Assembly (NCBI GenBank): GCA_950295325.1
Contig: OX485804.1
Span: 5,084,001 to 5,148,000 of the forward strand
Reading direction: 5' to 3'
Length of the DNA stretch: 64,000 bases
DNA from: Polytrichum commune
Lineage: Eukaryota; Streptophyta; Polytrichopsida; Polytrichales; Polytrichaceae
Below are positions 1 through 10,608 of the stretch, piece by piece (position 1 is the first letter of the stretch; each line of letters begins with the position of its first letter). The notes beneath the pieces were generated by a model, which had not been told where the DNA came from, made no database searches, and worked only from the letters and a program-made list of their open reading frames with translations. A program made the position numbers and the translations under genes.

Positions 1-2
1 AT

Positions 3-1987
3 TCAGTCATCACCCTTTCATCAGACGACGATGACAGTCCTCGCAGATCCACGCCTTTCGTTCCTAGTCCACCCAACCATTCTGGCCAGTCGAAGTCTCC
101 TGTAGTTGTTTCAGATAAGTGTCTTCCATTGCAACCGCCTTCTTCATGTGTGTGTGTCAGTATTGTAGACTGTTTGAAAAAACTGGCTACTAGGCCAGGG
201 AAGAAGAATCTCCTAAAGAAGCTTGACTACAGTTCCATTAGACATGAGAGAGTTGAATCTTGCCTGCAATATTTAACGGTGATGTCATGTTTGAGTTGCC
301 TCTTGCCGGTACTTCAGCCTCACAGACGCAAGCAAAATCTATGCAGGGCATGGATAAACGATACGATGGTCATGTCTGGACCAAAACCATCACGACCAAC
401 ATCACTAATGATATGGGTCTCTCTTTTCGGTTCTCAAGTTGTGTCAGTCACATGCAGTGTGAGAATAAGGAGTGCACCTACCTGACCCGTGAGCATCGCA
501 TCTTCGAAGTGAACGAGACAGAGTTTGACGGATGTACCTTGCAAGCATTTGTTGTTGGCCAGGGTCCTCCCAAAGATTCGACTCTGGTTTGCAAGGTGTG
601 TAAGGAACCTCCCGCTTGTCTTGCCACTTGTAGAGCTAAGATCTATTAATATGTATCGGGCAAGCGTAACAACACCCGTGTTTGCATCCACCTTGGAACC
701 CATGAGCATCCTGTTAAAGTTGGCGACTATAGAGATATGAAGGTCAAAATTAGTAGCCTCATCAAAGATCAGATCGAGAAGACTCCACTTGCCACGAAGA
801 GTGCAGTTGTGTTGGAAGCAAGTAAAATGCTTGTTGGCAACTACTTGTTGAGGTCCGAGGACGATCCGCCAAAGACGCTTACTTTTGAGGAACTCGTTCC
901 GGTGCTTGACCGATGCAAGGACATGGCCTCGCCCAACATCCGGAATAAGGTCGTCACCTTTAGATACTTGAGGAGGTATGGTGTGATGGATAGCATTACC
1001 AAGTTGCGGGGTCTCAGCAACTGGGCTGTTGTGCAAAAGAACATGTTTCCCGGTCAAGGTGCAGAGCTTGACAAGGTCTTCGTGTTCAAGATGTCGGAGG
1101 TGGGGCCTGGAAGTGGGGTGGACTTGGTGAAGCGAATGCAGCCCAAGGGGGACCTCGAGAATGCTTGGATAATGTTCGAGCACGTCAAACGGGTGAGGCA
1201 GTGGACCACCATGGCTTGTCATGTTTACGACTCGACTTATTGCCGTGTGATGACCATCGCATGTTGAGACATGCAATCCGAGGATATTGATGCGCAGATG
1301 GTGTTCTGGAAAAACCTCAACGCAGTGATGGAGAGACATGGCGTCGAAAGGCCTTACTTCAAAGGATTCATGGCGGACAGTGCGCAGGCAAACTGGAATG
1401 CCATCCGGGTCGTATACGGGAACGGCAAGGAGGATCGCATGGACGATCGAGAGAGGACTTGTCAGTTTCACTGGACCCAGTCCATGTTGAAATATACGGA
1501 CAAACACATCGCTGAAAACATGAGGGAACAACACGTGAAGATGTGCCACCAGTATAGGACGGCACGGACACTAGCCGAGGCCGAGAGTCTTTACCATGGG
1601 CTGAGGGCCTGGTGGGTATCCGCTGGGGCCGTGACTGAAAAAACGTTGAGTAATTTGGAGTTGTGGCTTGCCTTTTGGCACTTCCGCTATCGCCAATGGG
1701 GTGGATTTATGACAGGGGTAAGCTCATTCGATTTTTGCCATGAACATCAATCCGGACTTTGAAGGGTTATATAGTTCTGAATTTTATGCTAACTTGACCT
1801 TGCATGCGATGCCCAGAAATTCACGAAGGTAGAACTTGCTGAGATGCCGTCTTGCAACCTTGCGGAGATTGTCCACAACAAGTGGCTTCAAGCATTCGGC
1901 AACAATGGCGGTGATCTTTATGTCGCCACGGTGGATGACTATATCCGGGCATTCCTACAGGTCGTCAATTACTACCAGTACTTGAAG
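3..1987 (+). pseudogene. Mutator-like transposase gene, 5' part, decayed
   Basis: The reading frame encodes an Asp/Ser/Pro-rich leader. A Cys/His-rich zinc-binding region follows at about 440-720 (CENKEC, VCKVC, CIHLGTHEH). A DDE-type core follows, with HVYDSTYC near 1220 and FMADSAQANWNA near 1370, then CQFHW, as in MULE-class transposases. The gene is broken: the frame shifts near 260, and in-frame stops occur at 647-649 (TAA) and 1265-1267 (TGA). A likely intron runs from GTAAGC at about 1720 to a CAG near 1817, after which KFTKVELAEM continues. The frame reaches the second element's insertion site at 1978-1988 and resumes at 9284 with the C-terminal SWIM part. The 5' end lies outside the window. 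The MULE assignment rests on motif order and the SWIM finger. A related DDE superfamily is possible. Confidence 0.7.
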
Positions 1988-2040
1988 GAGCGACGCTATT
2001 TTGCGAGCAGTGAGCAGTAAGCAGTGAGCGGTGAGCGATC
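1988..2040 (+). repeat. Left terminal inverted repeat with heptamer cluster
   Basis: The imperfect TIR is followed by a run of heptamers close to GTGAGCG (GCGAGCA, GTGAGCA, GTAAGCA, GTGAGCG, GTGAGCG). The reverse complement of the last two stands at the right end (9243-9257). These may be transposase-binding subterminal repeats. Confidence 0.65.
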
Positions 2041-2189
2041 TAAGGAAATTAACTCGGAATCCTTTTGGGTAAATAGGGTGGTTCGGTCCAATATGGATAC
2101 CGGCTCCCCAAAAGGAAGCCTTATAGAAACGGTATAATGCAGCAAATAAATGGGGACCTTCGTACAACCAACTATCAGAACAATCCGAC

Positions 2190-2666
2190 TCAAGTGGTGT
2201 AGATTCCCATGGCCACATTTTCAATTCTTTTCAATGCTTTGTTAGCATCCTCAATCAATTCTTTACCTTGAGGTGTTAACAAAACGTGTTCAAGATATTG
2301 ACTCAACATGTAATCTTTTTCAATAAAATTACTGAAGTCTCTAATTTCGATGTCAGAAGTGCACACAGTTCTATTCTGCCACACTTTGGTAACAATGATT
2401 TGCTGGACGTCCAAAGGTAAGATTTTAATCCGGGCCTCTAGTGTAGATCTAGCAAACACTGTTTTGATTAAGAATCTTTCCCGAGGAAACCGACACCACT
2501 TGTAGAGGTTAGTTTCCCTTGGGATCCTACAGTTGTAAATTGGGTCCGATTTTAAACTTAATAGTTCAGTAACTGGTTGTGTTTGGTCGCTTAATTTCAC
2601 AATGAGGGAAAAAATTGCCACCGAACACTGCCACGAGTTTTCAAGGCCCGGTTCCCAGGGCCACAT
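2190..2666 (-). CDS. Unrecognised ORF, possibly a retrotransposon gag fragment
   Basis: An open frame of 158 codons on the minus strand starts with MWPWEPGLENSW. I do not recognise the family. It lies about 200 bp downstream, in its own orientation, of a primer-binding-site-like sequence (2873-2890) next to a possible LTR edge. That is where gag would begin. A second overlapping minus-strand frame (1955-2224) opens with a similar MWPWES and runs into the TIR heptamers. Together they look like the start of a retroelement truncated at the element's end, but no zinc knuckle or protease motif is visible to confirm this. Chance open frame is the alternative. Confidence 0.3.
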   Translation of the reverse strand: MWPWEPGLENSWQCSVAIFSLIVKLSDQTQPVTELLSLKSDPIYNCRIPRETNLYKWCRFPRERFLIKTVFARSTLEARIKILPLDVQQIIVTKVWQNRTVCTSDIEIRDFSNFIEKDYMLSQYLEHVLLTPQGKELIEDANKALKRIENVAMGIYTT

Positions 2667-2872
2667 TAATTATGACTTGTAGGTAATCACTAAGGTTATA
2701 TCTGGTCATTAGTTTAGTCTAGTTGTGAATGAATTGTAGGAATAGTCCAAGACTTATTTCACAATTCATGAACTTGACTTCTTCATTCACCAGATATGTC
2801 TTAGTTCAAGCTACAAGTGAATTTGTAATTTCTATCAATACTCAATCTTCTAGATTCTGACAACCGTAGCCT

Positions 2873-2890
2873 TCCCCGGCAGCGGCGCCA
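2873..2890 (-). promoter_or_regulatory. Putative primer binding site complementary to tRNA-Asp
   Basis: On the minus strand this reads TGGCGCCGCTGCCGGGGA. It differs by one base from the complement of the plant tRNA-Asp 3' end (TGGCGCCGTTGCCGGGGA), the primer used by Tat/Athila-type gypsy elements. In plus-strand terms it lies three bases before TGTAGATAGG, a possible LTR edge at 2894. Confidence 0.55.
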
Positions 2891-2893
2891 AAA

Positions 2894-5397
2894 TGTAGAT
2901 AGGTTTTTAGATTGGGTTCCAATTAAGAAAACCACACAGGGAAGACCAAATGAGTGTCAGGTGTTACATCTAGGGATCACCATTGAGTTAATTGATAGAT
3001 TACAAGGGGATTATAACGAATTCAGGACAACAAACACAGGGAAGAAGGCTTCTAGAGTGAGTTTTAGAATTGATTTAATTAAGGTTAAGGGTCACTCACA
3101 GCGGTACGTGCAATTGATCAGTCACTCCCTCACAACCCACTCTCGTCAGTAACATCACTCTTATAATGTGTTTTGCAATTCAGGGAGTCACAGCTCAGCA
3201 ATTGTCATTTGGTTACGCCATAGTCTTAGAAACCCAAGGCAAAAACTCCTTGAGGTGATCATAGTCTCTTCAAATAAGTAACCAAGGACTATAGGCCATA
3301 CCACAGTTAGTAAAGATATCACAATCACATATGACTCCTTCTAATATGGTTAAGTAATTGAATTAATTGATTTAAGTTGAAATCACAGAGATGAATTAGT
3401 TCCTTAGTCCCTTTTAGACTTAACACTATCACAGTGGATTTAATGCATTAAAATTGATTATTAAGAGTGATTATTAAAATCTACAAAAGTCTAGTAACGT
3501 GTGACAGTAACCTAGTGACCGAGTCTAGAACCGGGACCGTAAGAGTTTAATCGCAAGACCATAGTCTACACGGCACGGCCATAGTCTAGTCACCAGTAAC
3601 AGTCACAAGTAACCAGTGTCAAGTCACGTCTGAAAGGTAGGGCCATAGTCTGAGTAACCAGTAACCATAGTCTTAGTAACTAGTAACCAGTAACCAGTAA
3701 CAGTAGCCAGTAACCAGTCAACGTCAAGTTCTCGACAAAGGAGCTGGATGCTCCTCCTTATATGGCTGCCTTCTCCCTCTCACCCAAATGATATGGGTTA
3801 AAGGCGCCTCTCTTTCTTCCGCCTTCACAGCGTCTTCTTCCTGACTCCGCGCGACTGCTTCTTCTCCCTTCTCCCAGGAACGGCGTTTTCACTTCAAAGC
3901 TTCGTAGGTTCAATTCGCCTACCTCTTCCCAAGGTGGTGAATGTTGCTAAACTTGAGCAAACTTCATTGCAGCTTTGTGCATACAGGTATTCCCTTTCTC
4001 CCCACGAGCAACTTGATCACCGAACGAGCCTGCGCTCGGAGGATTTAACCTCAAAATTGGTTCTCCACTGAATTCAGTTTGAGTAATCTCCTCTTTCGCT
4101 CTCCCTTGGGACTGATGAGTTTTCGACACTAATTTCTAGTTCGAATGGGGTATCAGACCTCACTCATTTACGACGAATTACTACGACACTCTGAACTCTG
4201 AGGAAAAAGAAGATTGCTCGCAAAAATAAGATCTCGCCCATAACTGACACATTTCCCGTCTCATACATCCAGGCACAATTAGTTATTTGACTGGGAAACT
4301 CCTGATTAAATCTGCAGAACTTACATCATAGAGTCGGCCTCAAGGAATTTCACATTCCTATCTCAATTCACACACATAAATAATCTCAAGGGATTTATGA
4401 TGATCAAACTGCTTCACGCATTCGATCTCAATCATTCGCAAGACGAGGATACTTGAAATTCACTTCTGACACAGATTTCAACTTAGAAGACGACACTCAA
4501 ATTGAGATTCAATTTCATCGTGACTTTCTGCACGTCAACCTCATTTAATAACATTAGGTAAGTTCACTTTGGCGTTTAAATGATTCTGACTTTCCCTCCA
4601 AGAGTGTTGTAACAATCTTCTTTTACTGATTGGTCAAGGTGAATGTACGCACTTATTCACGAGGGCATTTCACATGCCACTTATAACGAGGGAACACAGA
4701 TTCAAAGCATTCTCAATGCTTTATGCAGTTTCACTTTGATCACACAAACTTCAGGAATTCACTTAATCCTGTTTCACTTAAGGGGTGACACTTCAGAAAC
4801 TCTTACTGCGAACAAGAATTTCACACTCTCGTTACGATAATTGGTAAAGTTTACAATCACACAGACACATCAAACCATTTCCCACTGGTTACTTCACGTT
4901 CCAGAAAGTATTCAATTTAATTCAGTTGATTCACACAACACAACCAACAATATCACAATTTTGATCCTCATACACACAAGTGATACTATAGCTTCATGCT
5001 TATGATATTATGTAGAGTAAGATGTACATTCAAAAGGGCTTCACACCCAAGCTAGACTCGCTCAAAAACTGCAAGACGAGGGAGGCTCTCTTCTCGAGAG
5101 GAACTGCCTTCTCCTCCCCCTCTTCTCCTCTATATCCCTTGAACTAGCTTCCTTGTCTCTTGGGGCCAGATTTCATAAGGCTCTTCGACTTGGTCACATG
5201 CCTATTGCCCTGCCCAATAGACTCTTCCTCTTGGAAATTGTTTTATATGAACTAAATGTCTCACCCTTAGCTCATTTTGGATAATTGGTCACTAATGACT
5301 TACTTTAGTGTCCATTTCATATTTTGAGTGACAATATGAATTCACATTCTATCAAAATTCTAAAATGACTATGTTAAGACCAAAAATCTGTACCACA
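2894..5397 (-). other. Non-coding stretch, candidate LTR of the minus-strand retroelement
   Basis: This is about 2.5 kb of AT-rich sequence without a credible gene. It starts TGTAGATAGG beside the tRNA-Asp-like primer site and could end near CTGTACCACA at 5397, giving TG...CA ends. It includes a simple run of AGTAACC-type repeats (about 3580-3720) and a TATATGG box near 3760. There is no second LTR in the window to compare with, so the right boundary is a guess. Confidence 0.3.
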
Positions 5398-6536
5398 GTC
5401 GCTCTTAATGTGCTCTCAGGTTGCTTAGATTTCTCTTAAGGTGCTCCCAGGTCGCTCTTAATGTGCTCTCAGGTTGCTTAGATTTCTCTTAAGGTGCTCC
5501 CAGGTCGCTCTTAATGTGCTCTCAGGTTGCTTAGATTTCTCTTAAGATGCTATCAGGTATCTCTTAATGTGCTCTCAAGTTGCTTAGATTTCTCTTAAGG
5601 TGCTCTCAGGTATCTCTTAATGTGCTCTCAGGTTGCTTAGATTTCTCTTAAGGTGCTCTCAGGTTGCTTAGATTTAAAAGTTGGAATTTTCATTGGGTGC
5701 CTGAGGCACCCCGCCGGTGCCCGCTAGGGGCTTTGGGCTGGACCCTGAGGGATCCTAGTTGCTCCCAGGTGGCTCTTAAGGTGCTCTCAGGTGGCTTAGA
5801 TTTCTCTTAAGGTGCTCCCAGGTCGCTCTTAATGTGCTCTCAGGTTGCTTAGATTTCTCTTAAGGTGCTCCCAGGTTGCTCTTATTGTGTTCTCAGGTTG
5901 CTTAGATTTCTCTTAAGGTGCTCCCAGGTCGCTCTTATTGTGCTCTCATGTGGCTTAGATTTCTCTTAAGGTGCTCCCAGGTCACTCTTAATGTGCTCTC
6001 AAGTTGCTTAGATTTCTCTTAATATGCTCTCAGGTCGCTTAGATTTAAAAGTTGGAATTTTCATTGGGTGCCCGAGGCACCCCGCCGGTGCCGGCTAGGG
6101 GCTCTTGGCTGGACCCTGAGGGATCCTGGTTGCTCCCAGGTGGCTCTTAAGGTGCTCTCAGGTGGCTTAGATTTCTCTTAAGGTGCTCTCAGGTATCTCT
6201 TAATGTGCTCTCAGGTGGCTTAGATTTTTCTTAAGGTGCTCTCAGGTATCTCTTAATGTGCTCTCAGGTCGCTCTTCATGTGCTCTCATGTTGCTTAGAT
6301 TTCTCTTAAGGTGCTCTCAGGTCGCTCTTATTGTGCTCTCAGGTTGCTTAGATTTCTCTTAATGTGCTCTCAGGTCGCTCTTAAGGTGCTCTCAGGTTGC
6401 TTAGTGCTAAAAGGTGGAATTTTCATTGGATTGCTCTTAGGTTGCTCAAGTTGCTCTAAGGTTGCTCAGGTTGCTCTCTTGTTTCTCTCAGGTTGCTCGG
6501 TTGTTGTTCTCAAGTTGCTTGTAGCTTTCAGGTGCT
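5398..6536 (+). repeat. 53-bp minisatellite with about 370-bp higher-order period
   Basis: The basic unit is 53 bp: exact copies of GTCGCTCTTAATGTGCTCTC start at 5398 and 5451 and degenerate copies continue to about 6536. A distinct block containing TTGGAATTTTCATTGG and a GC-rich stretch recurs near 5671 and 6041, and in shortened form near 6406. That gives a higher-order period of about 370 bp. The array ends roughly 170 bp before the ATG of the gene at 6704. Confidence 0.85.
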
Positions 6537-6703
6537 GAGGGTTGAGGGTTGAGGGCTGTGGGTTACTCTCAGCTATCATGCGAGACCGTATTCTTGAAAT
6601 TCTCGAGAAACAGGTCAGCCAATTTCTTAATAAATGTTTACATTCTTCTCACATGAGCTGAAGGTGGCATTGTGTTGAATGTGTTTCAGTTGAAGCGAGT
6701 ATT

Positions 6704-9031
6704 ATGAGTCCAGGAGATGGTGGAGATGGTGGGGAAGGTGCATTCCACATTGCTTTCAGATTTGGGGTTTATTTATTCATTCCAATTTCATGTGGTTTGG
6801 TGTTGCATTCCAATTTCGTGAATGAACCTTGTCGATTATGAGGTGCGTAAATTGTTAGGGGTCATTCACCATGTAATCAAATGCCTCTCTTCTTCTGATA
6901 TTTTAGAAATCGAGTTAATTTTGTTTGCACACAATTCTATTATGACTTCCAGTGACTGATATGGGCCATATGGCATTGTGCGCTTCCTCAGCTTCTTCGG
7001 GTGAGCCTGCCGGTACGTTCTGCGTCGGTCACCAGTCCAAACCTGGCTGTACTCTGTTCATTTTGCAGTTTGCTATTAACTCATTAGTGGGATTTTCAAA
7101 ATGAACATTCACTCACGTTTTTGGCTCACGTATTGTTTTTTTAACTGCTGATATACATGTCGCATCATAATCAATCAGTAAATGATTTATTGAACGATTA
7201 TCTTGAGGCAGAATTCTCATGCAATATCTCATGCAATATCTGTTGAATTTGCCTTCATTTTCAGACAATCCAAGAGATGCTCGCTCGAAGCTCCATACCA
7301 TGGTCTCTAATGAGATTCCCAGCACCAAATCCAGGATTGAGGGACTTAGATTTCAACCGAGGAACAAGTCCAAGATCTTCATTCCTCTTTGTCGAATGGT
7401 TTGTCTTCCCGTGGTCCGTCCCTTCCTTAAGAATGATGTCCGGAAGTTGGCTTCGCATTTCCAGAAGAACGGTTACATGGAAGGTAATGGTGTTTTTTAT
7501 GTTGCCCTGGAGGACAATGAAGGCAAAACTTCAGACGTTTCCGAAGAGATCATTTCCACTTGGAGTCAACATTGGGTGACAGTGAACAACGAATTTGAGG
7601 CCATGCTAGCCGCCGATCCAGTTCTCCAAGTCTTTTGTGGGAAGATGTTCCATGTTTGGGATGGCAACCACCGCATCCAAGCTTGGATGCCAATTATCAA
7701 CAATGACCACCTGGATGACATTTCTTGGCATTATACGGTCGAGAGTATTATTCTCGTTGTGAATGGGGATGTTGTATCCATGCTTACTGCCTTACACGAG
7801 GTCAACTGGTATGTTCTCATTGCAATCACAGGCTCTCTTGATTCCATCTCATTTTTTTCATGGTACCTCATCTCTAATTCCATCTTGATTTTCTGCTACC
7901 TAGGAGAAATGAAAATTCACATGTGGTTGTAAACCTTGTGCATCGACTCTACCGCACTCAAAGTCTTGCCAAACAACCAGTGGAGTTCTTCAAGTCCTTG
8001 GTGTCTCAAGATGAAGTTCGAGCTGCGGAGACAAAACAAAAGAATCCTAAAACCAAAACTTGGTTCACCCTTACAACTGCATCGCTCACCTCCATACTCT
8101 ACCAGGTTCAATTATTTTGATAGTCTTCCTATGGTTTCATTCCCATTTTTTTCTTCCTCCATATTTATATGTTACACGCATTACTAATATCCTTATTCCT
8201 TGCTTTTCAAATGTGTCAGCAAGAAATTGGAGTGGTTGCAGCATCTGCAGAGCGGAAATTTTATGATCGATATCCAAACCCTAAGGACTGGACATCTCAA
8301 CGCGTTGATGACATTGTTGGCAAGGCGGTTACACGTGCCAAGGTGCATTTCAAAAGTGAGTTGAAGAAGATCTTACCAATTGCTGATCCTCAGAACACTC
8401 CTGCTTTTCTTGCCGAAGTAAAGACTCATTATGAGTGTCGTGATGACGGTGTTGAGATGAAGTTAGAGAAGTTGTGGATGTTGGCTATGTCTGCCATGGA
8501 TCCTTCCATGAAGGTACTTTGGCTTGAGCGCTGGAATCAGCCTACAAGCCTTTGGGTGCAACTGAAATTCCCCAAGCAAGGTTTCAACGATGACGCCTTT
8601 TACACTTGGCTGAATAAGGCAACATGGTGGGCTCAAGTATGTGATTCTCCACCTGCCTTCTTTGTTGAGTTCTCAAAAATTGTTGTTGAACTTTCATCTT
8701 CATTGCTAGTCCATTGCAAATTTGTTGTCTTCTGTGTTCATAACTCCTATGTCTTGCTATGCAGTTGGCAATGGAAGCACAAAAACTTCTCGATGGTGTC
8801 CTGCGTGATCAAAAGGCCACCATCAACTACCAACCTGATGGCCGGGATCCAATTCCCACCATTTTTTATTATATTGAGCAAATTCGCATTTCATTATGGG
8901 ACACGGCGTATGCCCATGGTAGCTCTGGGAATTCGACATCCTTCTTCACTCCTAAGAATCATGTTGACCCTCGAGTTCTACGCTACTTTGATTTAGAAGC
9001 AGTGTCGAGCTCTCTATGTAGCAGTGATTGA
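6704..9031 (+). CDS. Six-exon gene with ParB/sulfiredoxin-like DGNHR domain, transposon cargo
   Basis: Inferred exons are 6704-6737, 6953-7000, 7265-7808, 7904-8105, 8220-8636 and 8765-9031. Every junction has GT/AG ends and matching phase, giving an uninterrupted 503-residue protein. A 5' untranslated exon may end at 6613 or start at 6690. Residues of exon 3 read VCLPVVRPFLKNDVRKLASH, then FHVWDGNHRIQAWMP, then HEVNW. This order (a regulatory loop, a DG-x-HR motif, and a closing E-x-N) resembles the ParB N-terminal/sulfiredoxin fold, whose DGNHR-type motif binds or hydrolyses nucleotide. The C-terminal half (YDRYPNPKDW onward) is unknown to me. The gene sits inside a Mutator-like element without a transposase, so it is cargo, a captured gene or an unrecognised mobility gene. 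Expression and function are not shown. The gene model rests on phase consistency; the fold is inferred from a short motif. Confidence 0.7.
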
Positions 9032-9242
9032 AGTAATGGCGATCTTTTTGATCATACAAAGTATCTTGAGCTCCTAGGAATTGTCACGGATATAGGCCCC
9101 TTTAATAAAAATTGTGTTTTACAACTTTCAAGTTTTCAGTGAAAACCGCGGTCATAGAGCTCAAAAGTTTTCAAATTCTTGCTCTATTCCTGATTATAGG
9201 GCTTTATTTTCAATAAAAAATATCTAAAAACTGTAGAAGTTA
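9032..9242. other. AT-rich 3' flank of the cargo gene
   Basis: Non-coding stretch between the stop codon at 9029-9031 and the right TIR. It includes AATAAA-like strings near 9105 and 9210 that could serve polyadenylation. Nothing else recognised. Confidence 0.5.
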
Positions 9243-9272
9243 TCGCTCACCGCTCACAGAATAGCATTCCTC
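9243..9272 (-). repeat. Right terminal inverted repeat
   Basis: CGCTCACCGCTCACAGAATAGC pairs, on the reverse strand, with the left end at 1988-2040; about 22 of 30 positions match. It directly abuts the right target duplication. Confidence 0.65.
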
Positions 9273-9283
9273 GTACTTGAAGG

Positions 9284-10608
9284 GCGACGTGGGCGGGACT
9301 GGACCGAGCAAGAAAGAGCTAAGGCTGCGGATGGCGGAACGTAGGGCCCAGAAAACAGGTGACCCTAAGGTCCTCCAGGACCCCATGCTAGACATGCCCG
9401 GAGCCGACGAGTTTTGTACACGCGACCCTCACATGGCGGGAGAGGAAGTGTTTGGCTCGATGAAGCGGAAGCTAGACTTGCCCCTTGGAGCTGATGAAGA
9501 GTCGCACAGACCTGATAAGGTCAACTTCTCGCATCCCCGTGGCATTGGTAGGGTTGTCAGGACTCGTTCCACTCACATGCCAATAATTCTTGAAGAGGAA
9601 GATTCCGATGTCCAGAAAATTGCACCCCCAGCGCCACATGCCAACGATGTCATCCCGTCCCCCACCCCCAAGGGACGGATCCGGCACGTCTTTGTTGTCG
9701 AGGAGACTAAGTTGAACGTGAAGGAGTGGCACATTGCCCGGTTGCCAAAGACTTCTGCCAAATGTTGTTGGGCCCAGAGACCTGTCACCAAAAAGAAGTG
9801 TACTGAGAGAATCGTAAGGGGTGTGAAATCAACCCCCGCCCCTACATACACCGGTCTATGGCACAGCACTAGGAGGAATGTGAAAGAGTCTACAGAGTTC
9901 TTCTTCTGCTCAGATGATATCGAGAGGTGCGTCAAGGGTAGGAGGCGCAAATGGGTCATTCAATACTCTGCACAGCAGGAGAGACCAAGCATTCCGGATG
10001 TTTGGCCAGTGAAACTTGGTACAAACCTCAAGCAATGTGAGATCTTGGCCCTCGAAGCAGCCGGATTCCAACTGCCGCAGAAAGTGCCGGTCTCGCCCAG
10101 AAGGTTTTTTTCCACAGCCCCATCTCCGGCAAATCTAGACTCCGTGCCGGTGCCTGCGGATGCAGACATGTATCCTAGCAAGAGAGAAGGGAAGATCGTC
10201 AAGCGCACCGCAACCCGCCCAAACCCTCAGCAGAGGCTATCCATGGGCTCTTCGGATTCCCTCAAAGCTCGACTCTGCTCGGTCACGATGATTCCTCACC
10301 CTGGCCATGGTTGCATCATTGCGCTAGACTCAATGACGCCACCCGACGTGACACAATACCAGATCACCATCAGCTCCCTTCCAGGTTGCACCTGCCCCGC
10401 ATTCAAGAAGACAATGACCAACTTTCGAGGGAGGAGTCAGTTCTCGTATTGCAAACATGTCTACTTCATCCTTTTAAAGGTCTGCCATCGCAATCTAGAT
10501 GTAGACCTTTTCATCCACGCGCCAACCTTCAGCTTCAACGAGGTCAAAGTAGTCCTCGAGAGCGGAATCTTAACTCACCCTTTGGATCGGACCCAGGAAT
10601 TAGTCTAG
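9284..10608 (+). pseudogene. Mutator-like transposase gene, 3' part with SWIM zinc finger
   Basis: This open frame continues the gene interrupted at 1988: QYLK on the left joins GDVGGTGPSKKELRLR on the right. It begins with a basic region and carries a long linker with Asp/Glu and Pro stretches. Near 10,390-10,460 it has a SWIM zinc finger (CTCPAF ... YCKH, the CxC...CxH pattern), which is common at the C-terminus of MULE and FAR1-type proteins. It ends at a TAG (10,606-10,608). The 3' part is itself intact, but the 5' part has a frameshift and two stops, so the gene is dead. With no own start codon, it should not be annotated as a separate gene. Confidence 0.7.

Larger units (their letters stand above)
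1988..9272. mobile_element. Mutator-like element inserted in the transposase gene
   Basis: GTACTTGAAGG occurs at both 1978-1988 and 9273-9283, flanking the element as a 9-11 bp target duplication, the size typical of Mutator elements. The ends form an imperfect inverted repeat of about 30 bp: left GAGCGACGCTATTTTGCGAG, right (reverse complement) GAGGAATGCTATTCTGTGAG. Removing the element rejoins the host frame as QYLK-GDVGG. No transposase is visible inside, so it looks non-autonomous. It carries a retrotransposon fragment, a 53-bp minisatellite and a six-exon gene (6704-9031). The exact end is uncertain by a base or two because of the duplication length. Confidence 0.75.

Noticed and set aside
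434-1549. 371-codon minus-strand open frame opposite the transposase
   Set aside because: It is the antisense shadow of the transposase coding sequence, which has recognisable motifs on the plus strand.
2873-2890. A tRNA gene
   Set aside because: Only the 3' acceptor-end complement is present, with no cloverleaf arms or A/B boxes around it; the same holds for the tRNA-Met-like sites in the gypsy copies.
5398-6536. A CRISPR array or coding repeats in the 53-bp minisatellite
   Set aside because: Units are contiguous and degenerate with no unique spacers, and the context is eukaryotic.
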